A stretch of DNA of 62,514 nt from Bifidobacterium parmae (GTDB lineage Bacteria; Actinomycetota; Actinomycetes; Actinomycetales; Bifidobacteriaceae), in assembly GCF_002860365.1 (NCBI RefSeq), contig NZ_NMWT01000023.1, positions 1 to 62,514 on the forward strand, written 5' to 3'. Position 1 is the first letter of the stretch; the number at the start of each line of letters is the position of its first letter. Below are positions 44,353-54,768 of this stretch, piece by piece. Under the pieces are notes generated by a model. It was not told where the DNA came from. It was given only the letters and a program-made list of their open reading frames with translations, and made no database searches. The position numbers and the translations under genes were made by a program.

Positions 44353-45846
44353 TTGACGGACAGCACAATGATGCCGATGACCATCGGGCAGATCGCCGAG
44401 GCGACCCGGGGGCGCATCGTCCCGCCCGCACAGGGCGAGGTGCCGGAAGGCGCGGTCGCACGCCACACGGTCAGCGATTCCAGGCAGGTCGGCGAGGGCG
44501 GCGTGTTCGTCGCCATCAAGGGCGAACGCGTCGACGGCCACGACTACGTGACGCGCGTGGGCGCCCAGGGCGCCGTCGCCGCGATCGTCGACCACGAGAC
44601 CGCCGGCGCCGACGTCACCCAGATCGTCGTCGACGACACGGTCGTCGCGCTCGGTGCGCTCGCGAAGCGCAACATCGAGCTGCGCCGCGCCACCGGCGAG
44701 CCGTTCACGCTCATCGGACTGACCGGATCGGTCGGCAAGACCACCACCAAGGACCTCCTCAAGACGCTGCTCGCCACGATGGGCGAGACCGTCGCCCCGG
44801 TCGGCTCGTTCAACAACGACATCGGCCTGCCGCTCACCGCGTTGACGGTGGGGGAGACCACCCGCTACTTCGTCGCCGAAATGGGCGCCAACCACGTCGG
44901 CGAGATCGCCGGACTCACGCGCATCGCCCCGCCGGACATCGCCATCGTGCTCAAGGTCGGCGTCGCCCACCTCGGCGAATTCGGCTCCGTCGAACGCATC
45001 GCGCAGGCGAAATCCGAGATCGTGCACGGCCTCGTGCCCGGCGGCACCGCCGTCCTCAACGCCGACGACGCGCACGTCGCCGCCATGGCCGCCATCGCGC
45101 CCGGCGACGTCCTGTGGTTCGGCGTCGACCCGGCCCACGCCGGCGAGGACTCGCTCACCGCGCGCGACGTGACCTGCGACGCGTCCGACCGCGCCTCGTT
45201 CACGCTCGCCGCCGCCGACGGCCGGGAGACGCACGTGACGATGGGCATCCCCGGCGCGCACAACGTGATGAACGCGCTCGCCGCCGCCACCGTCGCCCGC
45301 CGGCTCGGCATGGACCTCGACGCGATCGCCGCGACGCTCGGCGGGCAGACGCGCATCAGCCCGCACCGCATGGCCGTCTCCACGGTGCGCGAGGGCGACG
45401 CCGAATTCACGCTCATCGACGACTCGTTCAACGCGAACCCCGATTCGATGAAGGCCGGCATCGACGGCCTCGCCCGCTGGGGCGCCGGCCGCGAAGCCGA
45501 ACCCTACCGCGTGGCCGTGCTCGGCGCGATGCTCGAACTCGGCGGCGACGAACGGGGCCTGCACCGCGGCATCGGCGAATACGCCGCCCGCGCCGGCGTC
45601 GACCGGGTCATCGCCGTCGGCTCGCCGACCGATCCGGAGTTCGACGCGCTCGCCGCCTCGATCGCGCAGGGCGCGACGCAGGCGGGCATGGATGCGGACG
45701 CCGTCGCGCAGGTGCACGACACCGACGCGGCCGACGCGCTCGTGCGCGCCGCCGCACGGGAGCACGCCGGCACCGTCGTGCTGCTCAAGGGGTCGCACGC
45801 CTCCGGACTGAGCGCGCTCGCCGCGCGCTGGACGCCGGACGCGTGA
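44353..45846 (+). CDS. murF: UDP-MurNAc-tripeptide:D-Ala-D-Ala ligase MurF
   Basis: Adds D-Ala-D-Ala to UDP-MurNAc-tripeptide with ATP in the cytoplasm. The three Mur-ligase domains are present: N-terminal VSDSRQVGEGGVFVAIKG, P-loop GSVGKTTTKD, the MGANHVGEIAGL motif and C-terminal DDSFNANPDSMKAG. I prefer TTG 44353 (497 aa), which has GGAGG 9 bp upstream; ATG 44317 adds 12 residues but lacks a ribosome binding site. It sits between the MurE-like gene and mraY, the conserved order. Confidence 0.93.
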   Translation: MTDSTMMPMTIGQIAEATRGRIVPPAQGEVPEGAVARHTVSDSRQVGEGGVFVAIKGERVDGHDYVTRVGAQGAVAAIVDHETAGADVTQIVVDDTVVALGALAKRNIELRRATGEPFTLIGLTGSVGKTTTKDLLKTLLATMGETVAPVGSFNNDIGLPLTALTVGETTRYFVAEMGANHVGEIAGLTRIAPPDIAIVLKVGVAHLGEFGSVERIAQAKSEIVHGLVPGGTAVLNADDAHVAAMAAIAPGDVLWFGVDPAHAGEDSLTARDVTCDASDRASFTLAAADGRETHVTMGIPGAHNVMNALAAATVARRLGMDLDAIAATLGGQTRISPHRMAVSTVREGDAEFTLIDDSFNANPDSMKAGIDGLARWGAGREAEPYRVAVLGAMLELGGDERGLHRGIGEYAARAGVDRVIAVGSPTDPEFDALAASIAQGATQAGMDADAVAQVHDTDAADALVRAAAREHAGTVVLLKGSHASGLSALAARWTPDA

Positions 45847-45925
45847 CGCCGGGAATCCGGGACATACGGGAGAACGCCGGGGCGCAGGCCCCGGCGAGGG
45901 AACAGACAGAACAAAGGAACAGCAA

Positions 45926-47032
45926 GTGATCGCGCTCATCATTGGAATGCTCGTGTCGTTGGTCGTCATGTTGGCCGGCACGCCGATGCTCATCCGCCTC
46001 GTGCACAAGCTGCACTACGGCCAGTACATCCGTCAGGACGGCCCGCAGTCGCATCTGGTCAAGCGCGGCACGCCGACGCTCGGCGGCGTCGTCATCAACC
46101 TCGCCATCCTGCTCGGCTGGGCCGCCTCCGCGCTCTACCGCTACCTGCACAGCGGCGACGTGCCCTCCTGGTCCGCGGTGCTCGTGCTGTTCGCCATGCT
46201 CTCCATGGGCCTGCTCGGCTTCATCGACGACTTCGCCAAGGTCCGCAAGAAGCAGAACGAGGGCCTGACCGTGCGCGGCAAGTTCATCGGCCAGTTCATC
46301 TTCGCCACCATCTACGCGGTGCTCGCGCTCCTCATCCCCACCAAGAACGGGTTCCCCAGCGCGCAGGCCGGCATGAGCTTCATCGAGAAGCCGTTCCTGA
46401 GCTTCGACTTCGCCGGCCGCGCCGTCGCCATCGTCATCTTCGTGATCTGGGTGAACTTCCTCATGGCCGCGTGGACGAACGCGGTGAACCTCACCGACGG
46501 CCTCGACGGCCTCGCCGCCGGCTCCTCGATGATCGCGTTCACCGGCTACGGCGTCATCGCGTTCTGGGAGAGCTACCACCTGAAGGGCGCCGGCCACTAC
46601 GGCTTCGCCTACGGCGTCTCCGACCCGCTCGACCTCACCATCATCGCCGTGTGCGCGGCCGTCGCCTGCATCGGGTTCCTGTGGTACAACACGAACCCGG
46701 CCGAGATCTTCATGGGCGACACCGGCTCGCTCGCGCTCGGCGGCCTGTTCGCCGCGCTCTCCATCGCCACGCACACCGAGTTCCTCGCCGTCATCATCGG
46801 CGGCCTGTACGTCATCGAGGCGATGAGCGACGTCATCCAGGTCGGCTACTTCAAGGCCACGCACAAGCGCGTGTTCAAGATGGCGCCCATCCATCACCAC
46901 TTCGAGCTGTGCGGATGGCAGGAGTCGAAGGTCGTCGTGCGCTTCTGGATGATCGAGCTCATGTTCGTGCTCATCGGCCTCGTCGTCTTCTACGGCGACT
47001 GGGTGACCCGCTCCGGCCTGCTGTTCGGCTGA
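45926..47032 (+). CDS. mraY: Phospho-MurNAc-pentapeptide transferase MraY
   Basis: Integral membrane enzyme forming lipid I from UDP-MurNAc-pentapeptide and undecaprenyl phosphate, 368 aa with about ten membrane segments. The catalytic Asp pair is in FIDDFAK. The NLTDGLDGLA motif and the HHHFE loop are all intact. The start is GTG 45926 behind AAAGGAAC. It lies 79 bp after murF. Length matches actinobacterial MraY. Confidence 0.95.
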   Translation: MIALIIGMLVSLVVMLAGTPMLIRLVHKLHYGQYIRQDGPQSHLVKRGTPTLGGVVINLAILLGWAASALYRYLHSGDVPSWSAVLVLFAMLSMGLLGFIDDFAKVRKKQNEGLTVRGKFIGQFIFATIYAVLALLIPTKNGFPSAQAGMSFIEKPFLSFDFAGRAVAIVIFVIWVNFLMAAWTNAVNLTDGLDGLAAGSSMIAFTGYGVIAFWESYHLKGAGHYGFAYGVSDPLDLTIIAVCAAVACIGFLWYNTNPAEIFMGDTGSLALGGLFAALSIATHTEFLAVIIGGLYVIEAMSDVIQVGYFKATHKRVFKMAPIHHHFELCGWQESKVVVRFWMIELMFVLIGLVVFYGDWVTRSGLLFG

Positions 47033-47175
47033 TCCGGGCGTATCCCGGCGCATCCGGAACGTTTCCCGGACCGGGCGTTCCCGCGTAACATTCGATTGGA
47101 ATAATGCCGCTGGAACCGCGGGGCGCCCGTCGCGCGCCGCGGACATCATGCGGACATCCTAAGGGGGATCAAGAC

Positions 47176-48627
47176 ATGGACATCACAGGAAAGACCGTCG
47201 TCATCGCCGGACTCGGCGTGTCGGGCACGTCGCTGGCGGAGGTGCTGCGCGAGCGCGGCGCGCACGTGATCGGCGTCGACGAGCGCAAGCCGGAGGCGGA
47301 CCTCCACTCGTTCGACGTGATCGACTGGGATACGGTCGACTACGTCATGTCGTCGCCCGTGTTCAACCCGCGCACGCCGTTCGTGCTCGAGGCGCAACGC
47401 CGCGGCATCCCGGTGATGAGCGAGGTCGAGTTCGCGTGGCGTCTGCGCGTCGACTCGGCGCGCACCGGCCGCCCCGCCGGCTGGATCGGCATCACCGGCA
47501 CCAACGGCAAGACGTCCACCACCGAGATGACCTCCGCGATGCTCACCGCCTGCGGTCTCGACGCGCCGTGCGCCGGCAACATCGCCTCCGGCAACATGGC
47601 GATGTCGCTGTCGCGCTGCGCCACCAACCCCGCACACGACGTGCTGTGCGTCGAACTGAGCTCGTTCCAGCTGCACTTCACCGACTCGCTCGCGCTCGAC
47701 TGCGCCGCCATCACCAACATCGCCGACGACCACCTCGACTGGCACGGCGGCCGCGAGAACTACGCGGCCGACAAGGCGAAGGTGTTCCACGGCGTCAAGC
47801 GCGCGCTCGTCTACAACGCGGACGACGCGCTCGTCACCGCCAAGGCCGAAGCCGCCGAACCCGCCCCCGGATGCCTCAAGGTCGGGTTCACGCTCCACGA
47901 GCCCGAGGCCGGCCAGATCGGCGTCGCCGACGGCTGGATCGTCGACAGGAGCGGCGTCGCCGGCGGCGAGCCCGGCGAGGCGACGCGCGTCGCGCCCATC
48001 GCCGAATTCACGCATCTGACCGAACCCGACGGCACCATCTACCCGCATCTGCTCGCCGACGCGCTCACTGCGCTCGCGCTCGTGCTCGGCTACGGCGCCG
48101 ACAAGGCGAAGGCGCTGGAGGCGCTGAAGGCGTTCCATCCGGGCGGCCACCGCATCGAGACCGTCGCCGCCACCGCCGCCGACGCGCAGGGCCGCACGAT
48201 CCGCTTCGTCGACGACTCGAAGGCGACGAACGCGCACGCCGCCAACGCCTCGCTCACCAGCTTCGCCGACGGCTCCGTCGTGTGGATCGCCGGAGGCCTC
48301 GCCAAGGGCAGCCGGTTCGAGCGGCTCGTCGCCGACCGCAAGGCCACGATCAAGGCGGCCGTCATCATCGGCAGGGACCAGCGGCCCATGCTCGACGCGT
48401 TCGCCGCCTCCGCGCCCGACACGCCGCTCACCGTCATCGACCCCGAGCCGAACGGCACGGTGATGGACCGCGCGGTCGAAGCCGCCGGCGCCTACGCCGA
48501 ACCCGGCGACGTGGTGCTCATGGCGCCAGCCTGCGCGTCGATGGACCAGTTCGTCTCCTACGCCGACCGCGGCAACCGCTTCGCCGAAGCCGCCCGCCGC
48601 TGGGTGAAGGCGCATGGCGAAGACTGA
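47176..48627 (+). CDS. murD: UDP-MurNAc-L-alanine:D-glutamate ligase MurD
   Basis: Adds D-glutamate to UDP-MurNAc-L-Ala, 483 aa. The N-terminal Rossmann-like domain starts [17 protein letters not shown]. The P-loop is [11 protein letters not shown], and the downstream ELSSFQL and DDHLDWHG motifs are family-specific. The C-terminal domain has [12 protein letters not shown]. The ATG follows AAGGGGG. It overlaps ftsW by 14 bp, suggesting coupled translation. Confidence 0.95.
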   Translation: MDITGKTVVIAGLGVSGTSLAEVLRERGAHVIGVDERKPEADLHSFDVIDWDTVDYVMSSPVFNPRTPFVLEAQRRGIPVMSEVEFAWRLRVDSARTGRPAGWIGITGTNGKTSTTEMTSAMLTACGLDAPCAGNIASGNMAMSLSRCATNPAHDVLCVELSSFQLHFTDSLALDCAAITNIADDHLDWHGGRENYAADKAKVFHGVKRALVYNADDALVTAKAEAAEPAPGCLKVGFTLHEPEAGQIGVADGWIVDRSGVAGGEPGEATRVAPIAEFTHLTEPDGTIYPHLLADALTALALVLGYGADKAKALEALKAFHPGGHRIETVAATAADAQGRTIRFVDDSKATNAHAANASLTSFADGSVVWIAGGLAKGSRFERLVADRKATIKAAVIIGRDQRPMLDAFAASAPDTPLTVIDPEPNGTVMDRAVEAAGAYAEPGDVVLMAPACASMDQFVSYADRGNRFAEAARRWVKAHGED

Positions 48628-49810
48628 CCGCGACAATCCCGGCATCCGCAGCCTGTTCAACCCGCTGTGGTGCTATCACGGCTTCCGCATGTCCGTGCTG
48701 GGGCTGAGCGTCTTCGGCGTGATCATGGTGTTCTCGTCGTCCGCCGTCTCCTCGGCGTCGGAGGGCAAATCGCCGTTCACCGATTCGCTCAGCCAGGTCA
48801 TCGTGTGCGTCGTCGGTCTGATGGCCGGCATGATCGTCAGCATGCTCCCGGTGGACATGTACAGAAGGTCCGCGTTCGCCGTCATGGTCGGGGCGCTGGG
48901 CCTCCAGGCGCTCACCTTCACGCCGCTCGGCGTCGGCCAGTACGGCAACAACGGCTGGATCGCCGTCCCCGGCACGTCGGGCACCTTCCAGCCGGCGGAG
49001 GTCACCAAGCTCGCGTTGTGCGTGTGGATGCCGTCCGCGCTCATCGCCGCGCGCCGCATCCTCGGCGACCGCGCCCGCCGCACCACGTGGAAGGATGTGG
49101 TCTCCGCCTACCGCGGCGTCATCATCGTGTACGGCGCCGCCCTGGTGCTCGTCGTCGGAGGCAAGGACCTCGGCACCGCGATGATCGTCATGCTCATCGG
49201 CTTCGTCGCCCTGCTCGTCTCCGGCTTCCCGGGCGGCAAGCTCGCCGTGATCGCCGGCGTCGGCGTCGGCGTCGTGATCGCATTGGTCGCGTCCAGCCCC
49301 AACCGGCGCGAACGCGTGCTCGCCGCCTACATGCCGTGCACCGGCTCCGACGCGCAGGAGATCTGCTACCAGTCGACGCACGCCCGCTACGCGATCGCCT
49401 CCGGCGGGTTCCTCGGCGTCGGCCTCGGCAACTCGCGCGAGAAATGGAACTACCTGCCCGCCGCGCACAACGACTTCATCTTCGCGATCATCGGCGAGGA
49501 GACCGGATTCGTCGGCTGCGCGATGGTGATCCTCATCTTCGTGATCCTCGGCTGGTGCCTCCTGTTCAGCGCCATGCAGGCGAAGGACCGCTACAGCGCG
49601 ATCGCGCTCATGTGCGTCGCCACCTGGTTCGTCGGACAGGCGCTCGTCAACATCGGCGTCGTCGTCGGCATCTTCCCGGTGTTCGGCGTGCCGCTGCCGT
49701 TCGTCTCATCCGGCGGCTCGTCGATGCTCGCCTGCCTGATAGCCTCCGGATTCGCCGCCGGGCTGATGCGCCAGCAGCCGCAGGTCAAGGCGGACACGTC
49801 CCGCCTGTAG
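48614..49810 (+). CDS. ftsW: Lipid II polymerase FtsW (SEDS family)
   Basis: SEDS glycosyltransferase polymerising lipid II at the septum together with the class B PBP FtsI, 398 aa with ten membrane segments. Typical blocks are [19 protein letters not shown] and [14 protein letters not shown]; the C-terminal loop [16 protein letters not shown] matches the conserved SEDS end. The catalytic Asp region GGKDLGTAM is present. It starts inside the end of murD. Position within the dcw cluster favours FtsW over RodA. Confidence 0.93.
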   Translation: MAKTDRDNPGIRSLFNPLWCYHGFRMSVLGLSVFGVIMVFSSSAVSSASEGKSPFTDSLSQVIVCVVGLMAGMIVSMLPVDMYRRSAFAVMVGALGLQALTFTPLGVGQYGNNGWIAVPGTSGTFQPAEVTKLALCVWMPSALIAARRILGDRARRTTWKDVVSAYRGVIIVYGAALVLVVGGKDLGTAMIVMLIGFVALLVSGFPGGKLAVIAGVGVGVVIALVASSPNRRERVLAAYMPCTGSDAQEICYQSTHARYAIASGGFLGVGLGNSREKWNYLPAAHNDFIFAIIGEETGFVGCAMVILIFVILGWCLLFSAMQAKDRYSAIALMCVATWFVGQALVNIGVVVGIFPVFGVPLPFVSSGGSSMLACLIASGFAAGLMRQQPQVKADTSRL

Positions 49811-49898
49811 CCGCCGCCGGCGGCCTCCGCCCTGCGGTCGGCGCCGGTCGCGCGGACCGTTTCTCGCGCGTCGCCGCCGGGCGGACCACGCGCATGAC

Positions 49899-49904
49899 TA
49901 TGCT
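49899..49904 (+). promoter_or_regulatory. -10-like box (TATGCT) before murG
   Basis: TATGCT ends 8 bp before the murG ATG, and no ribosome binding site is present. This suggests an internal promoter giving a leaderless murG mRNA within the dcw cluster. Confidence 0.4.
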
Positions 49905-49912
49905 CGTTACCC

Positions 49913-51094
49913 ATGAAGCATATCGTCCTCGCCGGCGGCGGCACCGCCGGACACGTCAACCCGCTGCTCTCCGTCGCCGACGCGATCCGGGGAATCGAAC
50001 CGGACGCGAAGGTGACGGTCGTCGGCACGGCCGTCGGGCTGGAGAAGGATCTCGTGCCCGCCGCCGGATTCGAACTCGACACGATCGAGAAGGTGCCGTT
50101 CCCGCGACGCCCCAACCTCTACATGCTGCGGTTCCCCGCCAAATGGAAGGCGGAGACGCGCAAGGTGCGCGGCATCCTCGAAGCGCGCGGGGCCGACGTG
50201 GTCGCCGGATTCGGCGGATACGCCTCCGCGCCCGTCTACGCGACCGCGCACCGCATGGGCCTGCCCATCGTCATCCACGAGCAGAACGCGCGCGCCGGCA
50301 TGGCCAACAAGCTGGGCGCCCGCTGGGCGGACTTCATCGGCACCGTGTACGACGGCAGCGGGCTGAAACCCGGCAAGGGCGGAAGCATCGAACGCGTCGG
50401 CCTGCCGCTCAGGCCCGCCATAGCCTCGCTCGTGCGCGAACTGGAGAAGGACCGCGCCGGGGCCCGACGCCGCGCGGCCGCCGAACTCGGCGTCGACCCG
50501 GACCGTCCGCTCGTGCTCGTCACCGGCGGCTCGCTCGGCGCGGTCAACCTCAACCGCGCGGTCGCCGCCGCGGCGGGCGACATCCTCGCGCACGCGCAGG
50601 TCGTGCATCTCACCGGCCGCGGCAAGGCGGACGAGGTGCGCGACCTCGTCCGCGTCAACGCGGGCGAAGGCCACCTCGCGGGCCTGCGCTTCAACGACGG
50701 CGTCGCGGCCGGCGACGGCGACTATCACGTCGCCGAATACCTGGAACGCATCGACCTCGCGTTCGCGTGCGCCGACCTCGTGATCTGCCGCTCCGGCGCG
50801 GGCACCGTCGCCGAACTCACCGCGCTCGGCCTGCCCGCCGTCTACGTGCCGCTGCCCATCGGCAACGGCGAGCAGCGGTTCAACGCGCAGCCGGTCGTCG
50901 ACGCGGAAGGCGGCGTCATGGTCGCCGACGCCGACATGACCCCCGCATGGGTGCGCGAACACGTCCCCGCGCTGCTCGCCGACCCGGAACGTCTCGCCGC
51001 CATGGGCGCGAAGGCCTGGGAGTACGGCATCCGCGACGCGGCCGACACGATGGCGCGCCGCATCCTCGCCCTCGCCGGCACCGGCCGCAGGTAG
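49913..51094 (+). CDS. murG: Lipid II synthase MurG
   Basis: GT28-family glycosyltransferase adding GlcNAc to lipid I at the cytoplasmic membrane face, 393 aa. The G loop 1 GGGTAGH is at residues 7-13, G loop 2 is GFGGYAS, and G loop 3 with the UDP-GlcNAc pocket reads [10 protein letters not shown]. The C-terminal signature [19 protein letters not shown] matches. The ATG lacks a Shine-Dalgarno sequence. It is separated from ftsW by 102 bp. Confidence 0.95.
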   Translation: MKHIVLAGGGTAGHVNPLLSVADAIRGIEPDAKVTVVGTAVGLEKDLVPAAGFELDTIEKVPFPRRPNLYMLRFPAKWKAETRKVRGILEARGADVVAGFGGYASAPVYATAHRMGLPIVIHEQNARAGMANKLGARWADFIGTVYDGSGLKPGKGGSIERVGLPLRPAIASLVRELEKDRAGARRRAAAELGVDPDRPLVLVTGGSLGAVNLNRAVAAAAGDILAHAQVVHLTGRGKADEVRDLVRVNAGEGHLAGLRFNDGVAAGDGDYHVAEYLERIDLAFACADLVICRSGAGTVAELTALGLPAVYVPLPIGNGEQRFNAQPVVDAEGGVMVADADMTPAWVREHVPALLADPERLAAMGAKAWEYGIRDAADTMARRILALAGTGRR

Positions 51095-51234
51095 ATTGGC
51101 CAGATCCGGCTGCAGGCAGTCCGGCCGCCGGTCGGCCGAGTAGACCGGCACGGCATATCCGACCATAATGGAACAGGCCCGTCTCCGCGCGATCGCGGCC
51201 GGGCCGGAGATTTTTCCCACAAGGAGCACGTTTC

Positions 51235-52767
51235 GTGAGCGCAGACAGCACATCGTCCATCATCCTCGACCCCGCACGCGCGGCCTTCTCCCCGGAGGAG
51301 ACCACCGACGCGTTGGGAGCCACGCACTTCATCGGCATCGGCGGCGCCGGCATGTCCGTCCTCGCGGAGATGCTCCACGAGCGCGGCGTGAAGGTCACCG
51401 GCTCCGACCGCGAACGCAGCGCCAAGACCGACCGTCTCACGTCGCTCGGCATCGCCGTCGCGTTCGGCCAGAAGGCCGAGAACGTGGCCGACGCCGACAC
51501 CATCGTCTATTCGAGCGCCATCAAGCCCGACAACCCGGAGATCGTCGCCGCGCACGGCTCCGACAAGCGCATCGTGCACCGCAGCGACATCCTCGCCCTG
51601 CTCATGCACGGCAAGCGCGCCGTCACCGTGGCCGGCGCGCACGGCAAGACCACCACCAGCTCGATGCTCGCCCACAGCCTCGAACACTGCGGCGAGGAGC
51701 CGAGCTACGCGATCGGCGGCTCCATCCAGGGCCCCGACGGCACCACCATCGACGGCGGCCACGTCGGCGCCGGCGCGGCGCTCGTCGCCGAAGCCGACGA
51801 ATCCGACGGCAGCTTCGAGAAATACCGTCCCGAGATCGCGATCATCACCAACTGCGAAGCCGACCATCTCGACCATTACGGCGACGAGGCGCACTACCGC
51901 GCCGCGTTCGTCGAACACGCGGGGCATGCGACCGGACACGTCGTCATCTGCGCCGACGACGCCGACGCGCTCGCCGTGCTGCGCGCCCTCGACCCGACCG
52001 TCGCCGCGCGCGCCATCGCCTACGGCACCGCCGATCCGGCCGCCGTCGGCGACCTCAACGGCGCCGCCTACGTGCACATCGAATCGGAGAACGAGACCGC
52101 CGGGACCGGCGCCGAGCATTTCACGCTGCACCTGCCCGAAGCGGTGACCGGCGGCGACCCGGTCGACCAGCCGGTCACGCTCGCCGTGCCCGGACTGCAC
52201 AACGCGCGCAACGCGGCCGCCGCGCTCTCCGCCGCCGTGCTGCTCGGCGTCGCGCCGGCCGCCGCGGCCGACGCGATCGCGTCGTTCCGCGGCGCCGCAC
52301 GACGCTTCCAGGTCCGCGGCGTCGTCAAGCAGGTCACCGTCGTCGACGACTACGCGCATCACCCCACCGAGATCGCCGCGCTGCTCGACGCCGCGCGCCG
52401 CCGCTACCCGCAGTCGACGATCCGCGTGCTGTTCCAGCCGCACCTGTTCAGCCGCACGAAGTTCTTCGCGCGCGAGTTCGCCGAGGCGCTCGCCAAGGCC
52501 GACGACGTGATCGTCACCGGCGTGTTCCCGGCGCGCGAGAAGCAGGAGGACTTCCCCGGCGTGGGGCCGCTCACCATCGTGCGCGAGTCGCAGGGCATGA
52601 CCGGCGTCGAGTTCCGCGCCGTCGACGACATGAACCTCGCGGCGCGCATGATGGCCATGCGCGCGCACCACGGCGACGTCGTGTTCACCGTGGGCGCGGG
52701 CGACATCACCGACATGGACGAGGTGATCCTGCACGCGCTCGAAGCCCACCGCGAAAGCTGCGAGTGA
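51235..52767 (+). CDS. murC: UDP-MurNAc:L-alanine ligase MurC
   Basis: First amino-acid-adding ligase of peptidoglycan synthesis, 510 aa. It has the N-terminal FIGIGGAGMSVLAEML loop, P-loop AGAHGKTTTSSM, ligase block EADESDGSF and C-terminal DDYAHHPTEI. The GTG start follows AAGGAG. It lies 140 bp after murG and overlaps ftsQ by one base (TGATG). Confidence 0.95.
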   Translation: MSADSTSSIILDPARAAFSPEETTDALGATHFIGIGGAGMSVLAEMLHERGVKVTGSDRERSAKTDRLTSLGIAVAFGQKAENVADADTIVYSSAIKPDNPEIVAAHGSDKRIVHRSDILALLMHGKRAVTVAGAHGKTTTSSMLAHSLEHCGEEPSYAIGGSIQGPDGTTIDGGHVGAGAALVAEADESDGSFEKYRPEIAIITNCEADHLDHYGDEAHYRAAFVEHAGHATGHVVICADDADALAVLRALDPTVAARAIAYGTADPAAVGDLNGAAYVHIESENETAGTGAEHFTLHLPEAVTGGDPVDQPVTLAVPGLHNARNAAAALSAAVLLGVAPAAAADAIASFRGAARRFQVRGVVKQVTVVDDYAHHPTEIAALLDAARRRYPQSTIRVLFQPHLFSRTKFFAREFAEALAKADDVIVTGVFPAREKQEDFPGVGPLTIVRESQGMTGVEFRAVDDMNLAARMMAMRAHHGDVVFTVGAGDITDMDEVILHALEAHRESCE

Positions 52768-53936
52768 TGGCCGGACGCGTCGTCAGATCGGACGGCGGCG
52801 ACAAGCCTGCCGCCGCCGGATCCGGCAGAGTCTCCGGGGCCGGCAAGACCGGCAGGGTCGCCGGATCGTCCGCATCCGCGGGCGCCGAATCCTCCGGCAG
52901 GTCGCGGCGTGTCGCCGGCACAGGGGTCGAACGCGTCGGCACCGGCGCGTCGGGACGGCGCAGGACCGTCTCCGCGCGAAGCCCCGAATCCGTCGTCGGG
53001 CGCGGGGGAGAGGCCCGCAAGCCGCGTCGCATGGTCGGCGAGGCCGGTTCGCGCGAACCGGTGTCCCGCTCCGAACCCGGACAGTTCGTCGACGCGCGCC
53101 GGCTCGCCAGCGAGGACCTCGTCGCCCGGACGCTGCAGGAGAACTCCGGTACGCTCGGACTCGCCACACGCCCCAAGGTCGTGGACTTCAAGGCGCGCGC
53201 CAAGGAACGCAAACGCGTCGGCGCGCGCATCATCGCATTGCGCGTGGGCGTCGCGATCCTCGTGACCGCGCTCGTCGTCGGACTCGGATGGCTGCTGTTC
53301 CTCTCGCCCGTGCTGCGGCTCGACGCCGCGCAGGTGACCGTCTCCGGCGCCAACGAGTGGGTGAGCGAACGGCAGGTGCGGCAGATCGTGGACGGACAGA
53401 CCGGCAAGTCGCTGCTGCTCGTCGACACGAACGCGATGACCGACGAGATGACCGCCATCGCCGGCGTGAGCCGCGCGGAGGCGGTGAAGAAGTACCCGCA
53501 CGGGCTCGCCGTGACCATCAAGGCGCAGCGGCCCGCGGCCATGCTCAAGGAGAAGGGTTCGGACGCGCTGACCGCGGTCGACGCGAAGGCGCGCGTCCTC
53601 AACTCGGTCTCCGCGAACGCCTCCGTGGCGGGCGTGCCGGTGATCGACGTGGGCGACGTGGACGCCGGACTCAAGAGCCGTGCCGTCAAGGAGACGCTCA
53701 CGATACTCGATTCGCTGCCCGAGTCGCTGCGCAAGCAGATCACCAAGGTGACCGCCAAGACGCAGGACTCAGTGACCACCGAACTGAACGGCGGCGAGCA
53801 TGTGATCGTGTGGGGCAACTCGTCGGAGCTCAAGCTCAAGAAGGCCGTCGTCGACAAGATCCTGTCCGACCCGAACGTGATCGGCGACAAGACGCAGATT
53901 GACGTGTCCGCGCCGCTGAGGCCGGTGCTGCGCTGA
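52767..53936 (+). CDS. ftsQ: Cell division protein FtsQ
   Basis: A 389-residue bitopic divisome protein. About 155 cytoplasmic residues, rich in Gly, Ser and Arg, are likely disordered. A membrane segment follows at about 155-178, then a POTRA domain (RLDAAQVTVSGANEWVSERQ) and the FtsQ beta domain. The cytoplasmic part is far longer than in E. coli FtsQ but similar in style to other actinobacterial members. It starts on the murC stop (TGATG). It is the last dcw gene here: ftsZ does not follow, and the next feature is ssrA. Confidence 0.9.
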   Translation: MAGRVVRSDGGDKPAAAGSGRVSGAGKTGRVAGSSASAGAESSGRSRRVAGTGVERVGTGASGRRRTVSARSPESVVGRGGEARKPRRMVGEAGSREPVSRSEPGQFVDARRLASEDLVARTLQENSGTLGLATRPKVVDFKARAKERKRVGARIIALRVGVAILVTALVVGLGWLLFLSPVLRLDAAQVTVSGANEWVSERQVRQIVDGQTGKSLLLVDTNAMTDEMTAIAGVSRAEAVKKYPHGLAVTIKAQRPAAMLKEKGSDALTAVDAKARVLNSVSANASVAGVPVIDVGDVDAGLKSRAVKETLTILDSLPESLRKQITKVTAKTQDSVTTELNGGEHVIVWGNSSELKLKKAVVDKILSDPNVIGDKTQIDVSAPLRPVLR

Positions 53937-54030
53937 GCGGTGCCAGGCGTTGCCGGTGCCGCGCTGGATGGTGACGCGCTGGATGGTGACGCCGGCACTG
54001 CGCTGACAGCGTAAGGTGCGGGCGGCTGTT

Positions 54031-54059
54031 TTGCGGTTTCGGCGATGCGGGTGTATTCT
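54031..54059 (+). promoter_or_regulatory. ssrA promoter
   Basis: TTGCGG (-35, 54031-54036) and TATTCT (-10, 54054-54059) lie 17 bp apart. Transcription would start near 54066, leaving a leader of about 36 nt to be trimmed from the tmRNA precursor. Confidence 0.65.
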
Positions 54060-54101
54060 GAAAAGTCCGGTCGCAAGGCCGGAGCTTGATAATTCAAGAA
54101 T

Positions 54102-54495
54102 GGGGTCGATCGGTTTCGACGGTGACCTGTTCGTCGCAGGGAAGCGTGCCGAGAACGCCGGGTCCGCTCGTGGATGCCCCCGGCAAAAGAATAAGTGCTA
54201 AATCTAACCGCACTGAGTTCGCTCTCGCTGCCTGAGCTTTGCGCCAGGATTAACCAGTGAGCAGCCGCTCCGTTCACTCCTCCTCGTCCTTGGGAGGATG
54301 CTGAGCGTCGTTAAGAGGACTTGCTGATGTGATCGAGTCACAGGGTCGCATCGGGACTTTTACTGCGAATATGCCCGCCAACGGTTGTCCGCGACATAGT
54401 TGGGAGCAGAAAAACCGCCGCATGGCCAGCGGACTACGCACGTAGAAGACTGAGGGTACGGTCACCGGACCGGGGTTCAATTCCCCGCGACTCCA
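54102..54495 (+). ncRNA. ssrA: tmRNA (transfer-messenger RNA)
   Basis: Rescues ribosomes stalled on mRNA lacking a stop codon. The 5' end GGGGTCG pairs with CGACTCC at the 3' end as the acceptor stem, and the T-arm reads GGTTCAATTCC. The 3' CCA is not encoded. The tag frame starts at GCT 54197 and ends at TGA 54233-54235, reading AKSNRTEFALAA, which is the tag I recall for Bifidobacterium. About 394 nt. Phage genes begin immediately downstream, so its 3' end is the likely prophage attachment site. Confidence 0.95.
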
Positions 54496-54517
54496 CGGTT
54501 CCGCAAGCGCGGAAAAC

Positions 54518-54557
54518 AGCCGCTTTTCCTTACGAGAGTAGGGGAGAGCGGCTTTTT
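54518..54557 (+). terminator. Terminator after ssrA
   Basis: AGCCGCT (54518-54524) pairs with AGCGGCT (54547-54553), with further pairing inside the loop, and a T-run of five follows. It lies just beyond the tmRNA 3' end. Confidence 0.75.
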
Positions 54558-54768
54558 CATATTTCTTAATATTTCACGGTTTTTCGTGTTTTTTCAAAAG
54601 AATGTGCCCAAAATGTGCCCAAAAAACAGGTGACGTGAAGGCTGTGCAGGCAGAAGTGTCTCCTGTCGGAAACGGGTGAGGCGACCGGCAGACGATGATC
54701 TTTCGGCAAGAATGACGAAACCGCCCCGGCTCCCCACGCATGTTGCGGGGAGTCGGGGCGGTTTCGGG

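Noticed and set aside
54602-54623. ATGTGCCCAAA direct repeat as the prophage attachment core.
   Set aside because: It is an 11-bp tandem downstream of the ssrA terminator and not part of the tmRNA; the tmRNA 3' end is the more usual target. It might be the end of a lost integrase frame, but the evidence is too thin.
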